From NCBI RefSeq assembly GCF_029689945.1, contig NZ_CP121451.1:5208001-5272000 (forward strand): a stretch of DNA of 64,000 bases, read 5' to 3'. Below, piece by piece: positions 38,415-47,502 of this stretch; the first letter of the stretch is position 1, and every line of letters starts with the position of its first letter. The translations under genes and the position numbers were made by a program. Under the pieces are notes generated by a model. That model worked only from the letters and a program-made list of their open reading frames with translations. It ran no database searches and was not told where the DNA came from. Source of the DNA: Paenibacillus amylolyticus. GTDB lineage: Bacteria > Bacillota > Bacilli > Paenibacillales > Paenibacillaceae.

Positions 38415-39071
38415 TTATGCGTTCATGGACTTCGCAATCTCCATCACGAGATCTTCTGACATGTTTCTGCCAATGATCTCGTATTGCAGCGCCTTCCCAT
38501 GCACATCCTGTTCGATCCATATCAATTGGGAAGCTTCGTTAGCGAAAATATAAAATGCTTGGACGCCACGTATAGCTGTTTGTTTAACCGAAGTTCCACC
38601 ATGATCAGGCAATGCGATCCGGTTCTTCGTTGTCCCAAAAATGTTAAGTGTATACCCACCATATTCTTGATACGTTATGCTGATGCCCACAACCTTCTTA
38701 TTGGGCTTCAGGTCTCGTATCACTACATTTCTGCCTGATCTGTTGCTTTCTTCAATCATTTCATCGATTTCTTGGTGAGTTAAATTATCAAATCCATAAA
38801 AGACACGAATGGCATCTATACCAGAATCAATCGGAAATTTCGGCTGCCATGGAGAATAAAGCTGTTGCAATTGTTCCAAACCATCTTCCCATGGAATGGC
38901 TGCATAATTGCTCTGTTGCGTAAATTGGTTCTCTGTAACATCTGCAGTGTAAATTGCCTTCCCCTCACCAGGCTTTAAGTCAATGACGATCCGATCAATC
39001 GCATGTTCACTACGTATGGATTCAATTTGAATTTTTCCAAGTACATCTCCGCTTTTGTTCTTGATCTCCAT
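38415..39071 (-). CDS. Hypothetical protein with DUF4367-like C-terminus
   Basis: Soluble protein of about 218 residues without signal peptide. The end (QTAIRGVQAFYIFANEASQL, IWIEQDVHGKALQYEIIGRN, EDLVMEIAKSMNA) has the layout of DUF4367 domains found in anti-sigma or lipoprotein contexts, but no membrane segment is present. The start is the ATG with GGAGTG about 10 bases upstream; an earlier ATG inside the ribosome site is less likely. Function unknown. Confidence 0.65.
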   Translation of the reverse strand: MEIKNKSGDVLGKIQIESIRSEHAIDRIVIDLKPGEGKAIYTADVTENQFTQQSNYAAIPWEDGLEQLQQLYSPWQPKFPIDSGIDAIRVFYGFDNLTHQEIDEMIEESNRSGRNVVIRDLKPNKKVVGISITYQEYGGYTLNIFGTTKNRIALPDHGGTSVKQTAIRGVQAFYIFANEASQLIWIEQDVHGKALQYEIIGRNMSEDLVMEIAKSMNA

Positions 39072-39124
39072 TGTTCTTTCACTCCTTTTTTTCATAATAC
39101 CTTTCGATCTTCATGCAATAGAAG

Positions 39125-39661
39125 CTAAGCCCTGCAAAAGATAAAGCAATCATGAGGACTCCAAATATGCAAATGGTCCGCAAGATATCCTCGTAACCAT
39201 AACGTGTCGTTTATTCGCCTGAGATAAAAACCTTTTGGAAAATCATGATCCTCCGTAAGGGCTTCAGATGCTATGGTGATGGAGCCGGACGGAGCTTTGT
39301 TGTCCTCTGAAATATTGGTAGAACACATCTCAGGCTGATCCAAATATTGCATTCTTAGATAAGGTCCTAACTCAACCGGACAACATTCCAACCCCAGATC
39401 ATTTGCTCTTCGAAAGAGATCAAAAGTCGTAGCCCCATCCGAAAATCCAAGTTGTCTGACGGTCAACTCAACCGTTTGCAAGCTTTGCTTCATACTGGAA
39501 ACTATAAATCTCTCATCATTTAACAACTGTTCTCCATATTTATTCAACGATATAGAGTGTTTATCCAGTTGCTGAGTAAGCTGTGGCTTTGTTAAGCCGC
39601 CAATGTCTACAGTTCTTATTTCAACTGAACAGTCAGGGTATACGTTCTCACCTTCAATCAA
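39125..39661 (-). CDS. Hypothetical protein, conserved in bacilli
   Basis: Soluble protein of 178 residues. It reads VEIRTVDIGGLTKPQLTQQL, LQTVELTVRQLGFSDGAT, GLECCPVELGPYLRMQYLDQ, SGSITIASEALTEDHDFPKG and TLWLRGYLADHLHIWSPHDC. These blocks look conserved and belong to a protein type often labelled 'helicase' by transfer, although no helicase motif is visible. TTG start with GGGGG upstream. Function unknown. Confidence 0.6.
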   Translation of the reverse strand: MIEGENVYPDCSVEIRTVDIGGLTKPQLTQQLDKHSISLNKYGEQLLNDERFIVSSMKQSLQTVELTVRQLGFSDGATTFDLFRRANDLGLECCPVELGPYLRMQYLDQPEMCSTNISEDNKAPSGSITIASEALTEDHDFPKGFYLRRINDTLWLRGYLADHLHIWSPHDCFIFCRA

Positions 39662-39826
39662 TATCCGAACCCCCTTAGTTCTGAATCCGTTTACATAAAC
39701 ATCATTAGGATTCGGCCCTCATTAGAGAATTTAAGACTTGGTTTAACGTGTCCTATCGGCAAGCGCACTTTTCCAACCAAAGTTGACCACCTCTCCATTT
39801 CTCTACTATAGAACCAAATCATATCC

Positions 39827-39857
39827 AATATAACCCACAATGTTCCATTTGCGAAGT
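39827..39857. repeat. 31-bp dispersed repeat, copy 1
   Basis: A 31-base segment beginning AATATAACCCACAAT and ending TTTGCGAAGT is 27/31 identical to 54392-54422. In both places it sits just downstream, in minus-strand sense, of an intrinsic terminator, suggesting a mobile or duplicated intergenic element. Confidence 0.7.
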
Positions 39858-39860
39858 GTA

Positions 39861-39898
39861 AAAACGAAAAAGAAACAACCTTTATTCTCAGGCTGCTC
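39861..39898 (-). terminator. Terminator of the yxd/yxeA-type operon
   Basis: On the minus strand AGCAGCCT pairs with AGGTTGTT (wobble pairs included) around a 7-base loop and is followed by TCTTTTTCGTTTTT. It lies 50 bases after the YxeA-like stop. Confidence 0.75.
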
Positions 39899-39950
39899 CT
39901 CTATTGAACTTCTCTCCTATTTGTACCTTCAGCCGTTTCACCTGTAAATT

Positions 39951-40282
39951 TCAGTTCAAATTTGATGGCATTTCATTCTCTTTGATCAACTTATAGTCTG
40001 CTGTGTAGGTACCTTTGGCGAGCACTTTTAAAAGTGTGCCTTGATCGAGTCTGGTACTGGTGCTGAATACCACTCGTTTCGTCTCGCCACTTTCGGTGAA
40101 CCCCTGCTCCCTGTACTTATATCTGCCCTCATCATCTACAGGTTCACTTTGAACCTTAACATATACATATTCCTCTTTCATCATTGGATTAAACCGATCA
40201 AATGGCTCACGCATGAAGATATAGAGACCAGTCATCATGACGATCACAACGAGACAAGAAATGAGGATTCTTTTTTCATCAT
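39951..40282 (-). CDS. yxeA: YxeA family (DUF1093) secreted protein, probable 5' indel
   Basis: Small exported protein of about 110 residues: an N-terminal membrane segment (ILISCLVVIVMMTGLYIFM), then EEYVYVKVQSEPVDDEGRYK and GTYTADYKLIKENEMPSNLN, matching the YxeA family. In B. subtilis yxeA is the last gene of yxdJKLM-yxeA, the same order as here. The best ribosome site (AGAAGGAGG) precedes ATGATGAAAAAA at 40282. The frame from that start enters the protein only if the A run (plus-strand T run 40271-40276) is one base longer. As sequenced, the open frame instead begins at 40304, inside the permease gene. Confidence 0.75.
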
Positions 40283-40293
40283 TTTTCCTCCTT

Positions 40294-42996
40294 CTATAGA
40301 GCATGGATAACGATATTTTTGTAATACCGAATGGTAACGACCGTGAATACTAAATAAATCAAAATGTATGCTGCCATACTGATTAGGATCGGGGTAAGCA
40401 TGCTAGCGGCGATGAGGATAGAACCTACCTTCAAGGCAAAAGCAGCGTGTGTTAACCCAATGACCAGAGGGATTAAATATACGAAGAGTTGTTTACGAAT
40501 GATGCCTTTCATGATGTCGTCTACTTGAAAACCGAGTTGTCGCAGTGTACGATACTGAGTTTTCTCTTGCTCTGCCTCGGTCATTTGTTTAAAGTACAAA
40601 ATACTTCCTGTTGAAAGGATAAACACCAAGCCCAAAAATCCGGCAATGAAAATGAGGAGTCCAAAGTTCTGACGTGATCCCTCGTATGTGGAATAAAAGT
40701 CCCTGAGTAACAGGTCACTTTCCACGCTCGTTCGAAAGATATCCGAAGCGATATCTGTTCTCTCCGCGTCCAACACGTTAAATACTTCAAATGTCACCAA
40801 CTGTTTGGACTCATCCTCCTGAATGCTGTCTCTCATTCGCTCGAAGGTTTCTTCATTGACTATTAATTGATCCCCATGAAGAATGTAATTCATTACATTA
40901 TTAAGCACAGACTTGGAGACGGGTAGTAAATTGGTTTCATCATTAGATGCATATTGGACTTCCCAGGGAGATGAAATCTCCAATCCTTCTATAATGGCCC
41001 GCGAACTATGATAGATGGCCTCACCATCTTGGGGACGTTCCAAATCTAATCCGACCTGCGACATCTGCTCTGCTGAGAAAAGCAAAAATGGTCTGTTCCG
41101 GTGGCTTGGTTTTGAATGCTGATCCTGATCCACCCATGCACCATCAAATCGAAGGGCATGCACTTGATGAAATTCAAATTCAATCTGTGCATCTGCTAAC
41201 TTACTTGTGATCACAGCAGCTTCCTCCGGCATATTTTCCACTGCAAAATCAAAAGGCATCGATAATCGTACATCCTTTTCAATGGAATAATATAAGGAAT
41301 AGGACAGGGAAGTCATCGTAATGGTCATCGCGGACAAGATCGTGATTAAGGTTAGTGAATTGGCATGACCTTTCATTCTGTGCATTAGAGATGCGATCGA
41401 GAGACTATTAACCAGCCCGAGGTTCCCGTTTTGCTTTTTCCGATAAACATAGAGTATCCAGCTAATCGTCGTGTGAAAGACGAAATAGGTTCCCAGTATG
41501 GTACTACCGAGAACAATTAACATGATAAAAACCAACGTATCTGCATTGTACCCAATAAAGGTTGACACATAATAACCAAACCCGATAAGACCTATTCCGG
41601 CCCCTCCTAAAATGGCTGACACGATGCTTGGACGTCTGACAAAACTTTCATGTTGATGATTAGCCTGAAACAATTGCAGTAATGTACTGCGATATACCGT
41701 CCATAGGATCTGTAAGGTTGTAACCGCGAGCAAGCAGGTAAATACAGCAATCGTTTGAATAAATGCCTGGCCAGAGAACGTTAATCCGAACTTGGCATCA
41801 AGCCCTAACAGGTTCATTAACAGCAAGAGAAAGAGCCGTGAGAGCATGGTTCCAACGAATGTTCCGATCAACAAGGCCCCCAGGCCAAGTATGGTGTGCT
41901 CCAGAATCAGTACTCGAGCGACCCAAGCCTTCGACAAGCCAATGAACTGATACAATCCGATTTCTTGACTACGCCTTCTGATAAAAATAGTTGTCGCATA
42001 CATTGTAAACACAATGGTGATCAGAATAAGCAATATGCCTGCGATCTGAAAAGCCGTTGAGAAGTTTACACTGGTTTGAACGGTTTCCATGACGGTTTGA
42101 TCATTTTGTAGAGTTGAAAAGATAAAATACAAGCTGATGCTGAAAATCATCGCGAAAAAATAAAGATAATACATCTTGATGTTTTTCCGCATGCTGCGCA
42201 TCACCAGTTTCCGTATATTCATTTCGGGCTGCCCCTCCAAGAACCGCCTGCATATCCAGAATGTCTTTAAAGAACGTTTCTCTCGTTTTTTCTCCCGGTA
42301 CAATTCAGCAAAAATCTTGCCATCCTTCAGAAAAACGACTCGGCTACAATAGCTGGATGCCAGCGGGTCATGTGTAACCATAACAATGGTGACTTGCCGG
42401 GACTGGTTGATTTCATGTAAATTCTCTAACAGATTAGAGGCTGATTTGGAATCCAAGGCACCGGTAGGCTCATCTGCAAAAACAAGTGAGGGCGAGTGAA
42501 TTAACGCTCGTGCCGCAGAGGTACGCTGCTTTTGTCCACCTGAAATTTCAGTAGGATACTTATCCGCTAATTCCGTAATACCTAAAATCGCTGCAATCTC
42601 ATTAAACTCATATTCAGCTTCCATTGTGCTCATTTTCGTTAAAGACACCGGCAGTAATATATTTTCTTTGACCGTTAACGTATCAAGCAGATTGTAATCC
42701 TGAAAGATAAAACCTAGATGTTGACGACGAATATCTGAAAGCTGTCTATCCTTCATTTTGGAGATCTCGTATGCTTGTATGAAAATTTCGCCATCTGTGG
42801 GACGGTCAATGGTTGCTAAAGTATTGAGAAGGGTGGTTTTGCCAGAGCCTGAAGGTCCCATAATGCCAACAAACTCTCCTTCTGTCACGCGAAGGTTGAT
42901 GCCTTGTAATACCTGTTGGACGTTTCCTTTCGAACCATATGATTTACGTAGTCCTTCCGCAAGTAAAACGGTCTTCGGTGTGATTTGATCTTTCAT
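40294..42996 (-). CDS. Peptide-sensing ABC transporter: ATPase (YxdL/BceA-like) read in frame with FtsX-type permease (YxdM/BceB-like)
   Basis: Open frame of 900 residues with two normally separate subunits. Residues 1-255 are the ATPase: [13 protein letters not shown], signature [17 protein letters not shown], Walker [13 protein letters not shown]. Residues from [14 protein letters not shown] (ATG at 42222) form a BceB-type permease with about ten helices and a roughly 200-residue extracellular domain before the last helices. Between them the frame reads an atypical [16 protein letters not shown]. The next frame gives [16 protein letters not shown], a normal ATPase C-terminus. Adding one base at T run 42286-42291 and one at C run 42232-42235 yields an ATPase stop overlapping the permease ATG. 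Start chosen 8 bases after GGAG. Confidence 0.87.
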   Translation of the reverse strand: MKDQITPKTVLLAEGLRKSYGSKGNVQQVLQGINLRVTEGEFVGIMGPSGSGKTTLLNTLATIDRPTDGEIFIQAYEISKMKDRQLSDIRRQHLGFIFQDYNLLDTLTVKENILLPVSLTKMSTMEAEYEFNEIAAILGITELADKYPTEISGGQKQRTSAARALIHSPSLVFADEPTGALDSKSASNLLENLHEINQSRQVTIVMVTHDPLASSYCSRVVFLKDGKIFAELYREKKREKRSLKTFWICRRFLEGQPEMNIRKLVMRSMRKNIKMYYLYFFAMIFSISLYFIFSTLQNDQTVMETVQTSVNFSTAFQIAGILLILITIVFTMYATTIFIRRRSQEIGLYQFIGLSKAWVARVLILEHTILGLGALLIGTFVGTMLSRLFLLLLMNLLGLDAKFGLTFSGQAFIQTIAVFTCLLAVTTLQILWTVYRSTLLQLFQANHQHESFVRRPSIVSAILGGAGIGLIGFGYYVSTFIGYNADTLVFIMLIVLGSTILGTYFVFHTTISWILYVYRKKQNGNLGLVNSLSIASLMHRMKGHANSLTLITILSAMTITMTSLSYSLYYSIEKDVRLSMPFDFAVENMPEEAAVITSKLADAQIEFEFHQVHALRFDGAWVDQDQHSKPSHRNRPFLLFSAEQMSQVGLDLERPQDGEAIYHSSRAIIEGLEISSPWEVQYASNDETNLLPVSKSVLNNVMNYILHGDQLIVNEETFERMRDSIQEDESKQLVTFEVFNVLDAERTDIASDIFRTSVESDLLLRDFYSTYEGSRQNFGLLIFIAGFLGLVFILSTGSILYFKQMTEAEQEKTQYRTLRQLGFQVDDIMKGIIRKQLFVYLIPLVIGLTHAAFALKVGSILIAASMLTPILISMAAYILIYLVFTVVTIRYYKNIVIHAL

Positions 42997-43086
42997 CCCA
43001 TACACTCCAATCTTGTTGTTCTATACACAGTGTAATCCTTTTGTATCTATTGGTCGTATGCTTTAGGTGATAAAATAAGATCCAAT

Positions 43087-43102
43087 GTGATATTTTTGTC
43101 AC
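43087..43102. promoter_or_regulatory. BceR/YxdJ-type operator
   Basis: GTGATATTTTTGTCAC is an imperfect palindrome. Its core TGATA-TTTT-TGTCA matches the Bce-type regulator box TNACA-N4-TGTNA with one mismatch. It lies about 90 bases upstream of the transporter start, where BceR-like regulators bind. Confidence 0.55.
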
Positions 43103-43110
43103 GTTGCCAA

Positions 43111-43147
43111 AATAAAAAGCAGTCAGGTTTTATCTCCTAACTGCTTT
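43111..43147 (-). terminator. Terminator between kinase and transporter genes
   Basis: On the minus strand AAAGCAGTTAGG and CCTGACTGCTTT pair and are followed by TTATTTT. It overlaps the kinase stop and would separate basal expression of the two-component genes from induced expression of the transporter. Confidence 0.7.
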
Positions 43148-44198
43148 AATCATGCTTATTATCCATAGGTGATCGTCTAATTTGTTCAAATGGATTGTCA
43201 TTTGAGAATACCATCCCAATCGATGTCCCTTCACCAACAGCTGTAGCAACCTCAAGTCGAATGTGTAGCTTCTTGCTTATTTCTTTGGCAAGATAAAGTC
43301 CCATTCCGGTGGCTGCATGCTGAATCCTTCCATTTTCTCCAGTAAAGCCTTTATCAAATATACGTGGCAGGTCATGTGCTTGAATGCCAGGTCCTTCATC
43401 TTTAATCGAGACCATGACATCTTCATTTTCTTGGAGATCCATATGAATGGAGACTTTTCCATCGGTTGGACTGTATTTTATCGCATTTGTTAGAAGCTGT
43501 CTCATTACAAATCCGCACCACTTTTTATCCGTATACACGCTAACCCCGGTATTCCCCGTCACCTCAATGGTTATATTTTTTTCCATGCACCATGTTGATA
43601 ACTCACGCACCTCTTCTCTTATCAAATCTTGCACATTCTGCTTGTCTGGGAGCAAGTCTGACTCTAGGTTAGCTAATCGCGAAATATAAAGCTGCCGGTC
43701 GATCAATAAGTGCATCCTCAACCAGGGGGCATTTAACCTCTGCACTAACTCATTGGAGCGGTGTCCATCAAGGATGATCTTCATCGCAGTAAGGGGCGTT
43801 TTCACTTCATGAACCCATGAAGAGAGGTCATCATGTTCCATCCGCTGGGTTAACTGATCCTCACGACGTTTGTTTTGAGCATGCTCATGAATGTTTTGCA
43901 AAAGGGTATACATCACCCCGTCAGGGAAACGACTTTGGGGTTCGGAAATATTTTCAAACCAGTCATCTTCCACTTCGTTAGACAGGGTATGCAAAGACTT
44001 ATAATAGGCTGTTTCCCTCTGATATCTCCATATTAGAAAAATAATACTGATGGTTAGAAACAACGTATTTAAATAGATTAGTGAATGAGGATCCACATCT
44101 ATACCCGCGTCAAATTGTATCAGAGCATTGGTGAGCAGCAACAGTAACCCGATTAAGCCAATCCAACTTTTTTTATAAACAAGATAAGCGATGAACAC
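43146..44198 (-). CDS. yxdK: Bce-type sensor histidine kinase (YxdK-like)
   Basis: Intramembrane-sensing kinase of 350 residues. Two helices (about 12-25 and 42-58) are separated by only about 15 residues, so there is no sensor domain. Such kinases read the state of their ABC transporter. The phospho-acceptor His is in SSWVHEVKTPLTAMKI (about residue 130), and the ATPase has KWCGFVMRQLLTNAIKYS, VSIKDEGPGIQ and ATGMGLYLAKEI. GTG start with AGGAGG 7 bases upstream, 11 bases after the regulator. With the transporter it probably detects cationic or lantibiotic-type peptides; in B. subtilis YxdJK responds to LL-37. Confidence 0.85.
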   Translation of the reverse strand: MFIAYLVYKKSWIGLIGLLLLLTNALIQFDAGIDVDPHSLIYLNTLFLTISIIFLIWRYQRETAYYKSLHTLSNEVEDDWFENISEPQSRFPDGVMYTLLQNIHEHAQNKRREDQLTQRMEHDDLSSWVHEVKTPLTAMKIILDGHRSNELVQRLNAPWLRMHLLIDRQLYISRLANLESDLLPDKQNVQDLIREEVRELSTWCMEKNITIEVTGNTGVSVYTDKKWCGFVMRQLLTNAIKYSPTDGKVSIHMDLQENEDVMVSIKDEGPGIQAHDLPRIFDKGFTGENGRIQHAATGMGLYLAKEISKKLHIRLEVATAVGEGTSIGMVFSNDNPFEQIRRSPMDNKHD

Positions 44199-44209
44199 TG
44201 TGAAACCTC

Positions 44210-44893
44210 CTAAAGCGTAACGGCCATGTACCCCAGACCTTTTTCAGTTACAATCCCCTCAGCTAAATGGAGAGAAGCGAGCTGTTGCCGTAATCTTGTA
44301 ATGTTGGCAGTGAGCGTGTTGTCATTCACGTATTGATCATCATCCCAGAGTCTTTTCATCAGTTCATGTCGTGAGATGACCTTATTATTGGACCTTATTA
44401 AAATTGAAAGAATAAAGAATTCATTTCTGGTCAGGCCAATCGTCTTCCCATCCTTATGTATTTCGCAACTTTTCAAATCAATAATCGCCTGATTCCACTC
44501 CATTACATCGGAGGATGCTTCTTCATACGTATACGCTCGACGAAGAATAGCCTGGACCTTGGCAAGAAGTACATCCATATGAAAAGGCTTCTGAACGTAA
44601 TCGTCCGCCCCTAAATTCATGGCCATTACCATATCCGTCGGATGGTCTCTGGATGAAAGAAAAATAATCGGAACTTTGGACACGGCGCGTATTTCCCTAC
44701 ACCAATGAAACCCGTCAAACTTGGGAAGCTGTATATCAATAATCACCAAGTGAGGCCGATGATCTGCAAAGGCATCCATCACATGAGAAAAATCATTAGG
44801 GTGACTTACTTCATAAGACCATTGACTTAACCCTTCTCTAAGCGCATCCAGAAGAAGAAGGTCATCCTCAATAATGAAGATATTCATATTCAT
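44210..44893 (-). CDS. yxdJ: Bce-type OmpR-family response regulator (YxdJ-like)
   Basis: Regulator of 227 residues. The receiver has D10/D11, phospho-acceptor Asp53 in VIIDIQLPKFDG and Lys in DDYVQKPF. The C-terminal winged helix includes IGLTRNEFFILSILI and DNTLTANITRLRQQLASL, a hallmark of the OmpR group. GGAGGG precedes the ATG. First gene of the order regulator-kinase-transporter-YxeA, the arrangement of yxdJKLM-yxeA. It should bind the palindrome at 43087-43102 and activate the transporter genes. Confidence 0.88.
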   Translation of the reverse strand: MNMNIFIIEDDLLLLDALREGLSQWSYEVSHPNDFSHVMDAFADHRPHLVIIDIQLPKFDGFHWCREIRAVSKVPIIFLSSRDHPTDMVMAMNLGADDYVQKPFHMDVLLAKVQAILRRAYTYEEASSDVMEWNQAIIDLKSCEIHKDGKTIGLTRNEFFILSILIRSNNKVISRHELMKRLWDDDQYVNDNTLTANITRLRQQLASLHLAEGIVTEKGLGYMAVTL

Positions 44894-44938
44894 GTATAAC
44901 CCTCCTTTTGATGTAAATTACTTACTGGTAAATGTGCT

Positions 44939-44960
44939 CATACAACGACGTCCGATGGGC
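44939..44960 (-). repeat. Cassette-array left boundary motif
   Basis: On the minus strand ATCGGACGTCGTTGTATG closely resembles GTCGGACACATCGTTATATG at 53862-53885. The pair brackets the attC-like array. The GTTGTAT core is one mismatch from the integron core GTTRRRY. A partner core GGCTAAC overlaps the stop of the nucleotidyltransferase gene at 45008-45014, and a perfect 7-bp hairpin (GTCACTC/GAGTGAC) lies between them. Confidence 0.5.
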
Positions 44961-45008
44961 TTAGGGGCTGGATACTGGTCACTCGCTTCTCAGAGTGACA
45001 ATATGCTG

Positions 45009-45776
45009 TTAGCCAGTGGAAGTTCTGGAAGCAGCGATTCTATTTAAGGCATTCTCAAAATAGTCATACACTTGATCTGCAATTTTCAGAAACTCTTCAA
45101 CAGATACATCGCTATCCAAGTAACAAGCATACAGATACTCAACTAAAGCGCCGTCAATCGAGCAATAATTTATTATGGCATCCTTCATCTTAATGATTTC
45201 ATCTTCCCATACCCCTGTATCTTCTAGAACCAAAGAGTATAATGCGCGAATTAATCTCTTCGAGTAACCTTTAATATATCTAGTTTTCATTGCATTATCA
45301 CTAGCATTAGAAAGTGAACGATGTACACGATCAACTTCCTCCTTGGTATCTGTATTCAAGTCTACAATAAATTCTGGAGAAATTATGATCGGTGCTACTT
45401 TTTCACCAATATCCTGCCCATGGATGCATACACAGATGACCTTAACCCAAAAACCCCAATCATTCGGTCTACTCAATACATCATCAATCGAGCAAATAAT
45501 CGTATCCACCTTAGTGACGAATGGATATTCTTTCAACAGCCTGTCTTTGATATTTGACAATCTTTCGTAATCAATATGCTCGGGATTTGCACATACAATA
45601 GTAAAGTCTGCATCTGACTTAAAAGGTGTAGCTGTTCCTTTTGGAATCGAGCCACACATATAAATGCTATGAATCTTATCTTTGAATTCCTTAAGTACAT
45701 ACTCCACATACTTATCAACCAAATCCTTATATTCACTTTGTATGGTAATTCTGTTAATAACCTTCTCTAATATCAT
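45009..45776 (-). CDS. Nucleotidyltransferase (aminoglycoside adenylyltransferase-like)
   Basis: Protein of about 255 residues. The polymerase-beta-type signature CGSIPKGTATPFKSDADFTI has G-S and the metal-binding D-x-D, as in ANT(3'')/ANT(9) and AadK enzymes that adenylylate streptomycin or spectinomycin. The C-terminal half is helical, as in those enzymes. Start at the ATG after GGGAG. It lies in an AT-rich, same-strand cassette-like array, and aminoglycoside adenylyltransferases are classic integron cassettes. Drug specificity is not evident. Confidence 0.75.
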   Translation of the reverse strand: MILEKVINRITIQSEYKDLVDKYVEYVLKEFKDKIHSIYMCGSIPKGTATPFKSDADFTIVCANPEHIDYERLSNIKDRLLKEYPFVTKVDTIICSIDDVLSRPNDWGFWVKVICVCIHGQDIGEKVAPIIISPEFIVDLNTDTKEEVDRVHRSLSNASDNAMKTRYIKGYSKRLIRALYSLVLEDTGVWEDEIIKMKDAIINYCSIDGALVEYLYACYLDSDVSVEEFLKIADQVYDYFENALNRIAASRTSTG

Positions 45777-45806
45777 ATGGACTGCTCCCAACCTAAGAAT
45801 TTTTTC

Positions 45807-45824
45807 GGCTAATGTTCTTGTATC
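45807..45824 (-). repeat. attC-like right-end remnant
   Basis: Minus strand GATACAAGAACATTAGCC corresponds to the conserved right end GAATACAGGAACGTTAGGT of the longer elements. It lies 31 bases upstream of the nucleotidyltransferase start. The left half of the element is absent. Confidence 0.5.
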
Positions 45825-46579
45825 TACTTCTCACCAATCATAAAAAATTGTTTAATCTGTTGGTTTTCCGTATTAAATGGTTGCCCCTCATAATCTACAA
45901 ACCGCACATTCTTGAAACCTGCAGCCTCCATAATTTGTACATAACAATAACTGTTTACATTCTTTGCACCCAATCCTGTCTTATGAATCATTGTATCATT
46001 GGGTATATCAAATATGATCTCTTCGTGTTCCGAAACACATGTCGCTCTATTATATTCGTGTCGTACCAAGCGATAAATTCCATCGCGATATGTCCAAGTG
46101 CGGCAGTCATTGTGTCGTTCATCAGAATGGTATTTAAAATAATTTTCATTCCACATCTCATAGATAAAGATACCAGTTGGCTTTAAAGCGTTGAACACTC
46201 GATTCGTAGATACCCCTGTTAATCCAACAGGATCAGTCCAAATCGCTACATCAAATTCTTTGTCAAAGTTTAACTCATTAAAATCACAAACAAAATAACT
46301 TGCCTTTTCAAAAGCTCTATTGTAATCCCTTGAATATTCAATGAAAGTATTTGAGATGTCTATACCTGTAACCTCATAACCTGGTTCCAACCATACTTGA
46401 TGATACCTAGATATTCCACAGGCAATGTCCAGAATTTTGGTTGAATTCTCAGGAAATAACTTTTGCAGCTTTTCAGCCATAACGATCTGGGTTTCAAGAT
46501 CATCGAAACCCCATTTGATATATTCTTTGTCGTAATCTTGCTCACCATATCGATTGAACTTTTCTACTATAATTTTCAT
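45824..46579 (-). CDS. Class I SAM-dependent methyltransferase
   Basis: Protein of 251 residues. Motif I is TKILDIACGISRYHQVWLEP (the second Gly-x-Gly is relaxed), then YEVTGIDISNTFIEYSRDYN and KEFDVAIWTDPVGLTG. The C-terminal half contains several aromatic and Cys residues. GAGGGGGATAA precedes the ATG. AT-rich and separated from its neighbours by attC-like right ends, so probably an acquired cassette. Substrate unknown. Confidence 0.8.
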   Translation of the reverse strand: MKIIVEKFNRYGEQDYDKEYIKWGFDDLETQIVMAEKLQKLFPENSTKILDIACGISRYHQVWLEPGYEVTGIDISNTFIEYSRDYNRAFEKASYFVCDFNELNFDKEFDVAIWTDPVGLTGVSTNRVFNALKPTGIFIYEMWNENYFKYHSDERHNDCRTWTYRDGIYRLVRHEYNRATCVSEHEEIIFDIPNDTMIHKTGLGAKNVNSYCYVQIMEAAGFKNVRFVDYEGQPFNTENQQIKQFFMIGEK

Positions 46580-46615
46580 TTATCCCCCTCATTTCTTACG
46601 ATTTAAGGTTCTTTC

Positions 46616-46643
46616 CCATAACGTTAATGTATTCACGAACACG
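46616..46643 (-). repeat. attC-like right-end remnant
   Basis: Minus strand CGTGAATACATTAACGTTAT matches the conserved right end (L' GTGAATAC, R' GTTAT) of the array repeats. It lies 37 bases upstream of the methyltransferase start. It overlaps the stop region of the peptidase gene. Confidence 0.5.
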
Positions 46644-47247
46644 AGAGGATATATTCTTCATCTTTAAGCCTTGTCACCTTACATTTCTCATTGAATTCAA
46701 ACTCAACTATTCTCTCTTCAATTGTTTTATTCGTACTAACTTTAAATATGTCCTCTCGATCATAGTGAGGAAAAATAAGCTTGTCTGTCACACCTAATGC
46801 CTTAAAATCCGTTAAATTCATTATGTTCATCTGTGGAGTAAAGAAATCCACAATGTTAATATTCGGCCCCAGTAATAACGTTCCTGCACTTACTCCAACG
46901 ATAATTACATCCTGTGCGGCCAGTGTTCTGATAATTTCATCAGCACCACTTTTCTTAGCGTAATACAATAATGTAAATGGATTTCCACCATTAATATATA
47001 TCACATCTTTATGTAAGAGAATTTTAGGATCATCAAATTCAATATCTACAAAATGGATATGCCGAAATCCCATGTCCTTAAACTCTTGCAATGCCCTTTG
47101 TGCATATCTATTCGTTTCTTTTGAAGGGGACGCTGTCGTAATAATTGAGACCTTTAATTGAGAAATATCTCCATCAATCAAATCCACAAATTGATTTTTA
47201 ATATCTTCAGTATAAAAGCCACAAGAGGTTAGTAACAGGCTACTCAT
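46633..47247 (-). CDS. Peptidase S51 (dipeptidase E-like)
   Basis: Protein of 204 residues of the class I glutamine-amidotransferase-like S51 family. The nucleophile Ser is in IIVGVSAGTLLLG, preceded by IYINGGNPFTLLYYAKKSG. The catalytic His is probably in LIFPHYDRED. Such cytoplasmic enzymes cleave Asp-x dipeptides or cyanophycin-like substrates. GGGGAGTTCA precedes the ATG. A complete attC-like repeat lies upstream. Exact substrate unknown. Confidence 0.85.
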   Translation of the reverse strand: MSSLLLTSCGFYTEDIKNQFVDLIDGDISQLKVSIITTASPSKETNRYAQRALQEFKDMGFRHIHFVDIEFDDPKILLHKDVIYINGGNPFTLLYYAKKSGADEIIRTLAAQDVIIVGVSAGTLLLGPNINIVDFFTPQMNIMNLTDFKALGVTDKLIFPHYDREDIFKVSTNKTIEERIVEFEFNEKCKVTRLKDEEYILSCS

Positions 47248-47314
47248 TGAACTCCCCGCCCTTAACTATTAGTTTATCAATCTTTGTAATTTGATTAGGC
47301 ATTTCTCTAATTTC

Positions 47315-47471
47315 TGCTAACGTTCCTGTATTCACTTTCACTGGCTTAAGGGGATATGCCCCCGGTCAGAAGGCTTTGGATAGTGGAGGGTTGTCCGGCT
47401 AATTCCACTTTCCCGAAATGTCTCTCTGGACCGATAACCAAATGGAATGATACGTGAATATGTGGTTATAC
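47315..47471 (-). repeat. attC-like recombination element D (157 bp)
   Basis: On the minus strand it opens with GTATAACCACATATTCACG (R'' GTATAAC, L'' ATTCAC) and closes with GTGAATACAGGAACGTTAGC (L' GTGAAT, R' GTTAGC). The L boxes TATTCAC and GTGAATA are complementary. Internal short hairpins include GGGG-CATAT-CCCC. It lies between the 3' end of the 47503 gene and the start of the peptidase gene, as an attC site would. Confidence 0.6.
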
Positions 47472-47502
47472 ACAGAACCCTCCTTTACGAACAAGCTATT
47501 CG

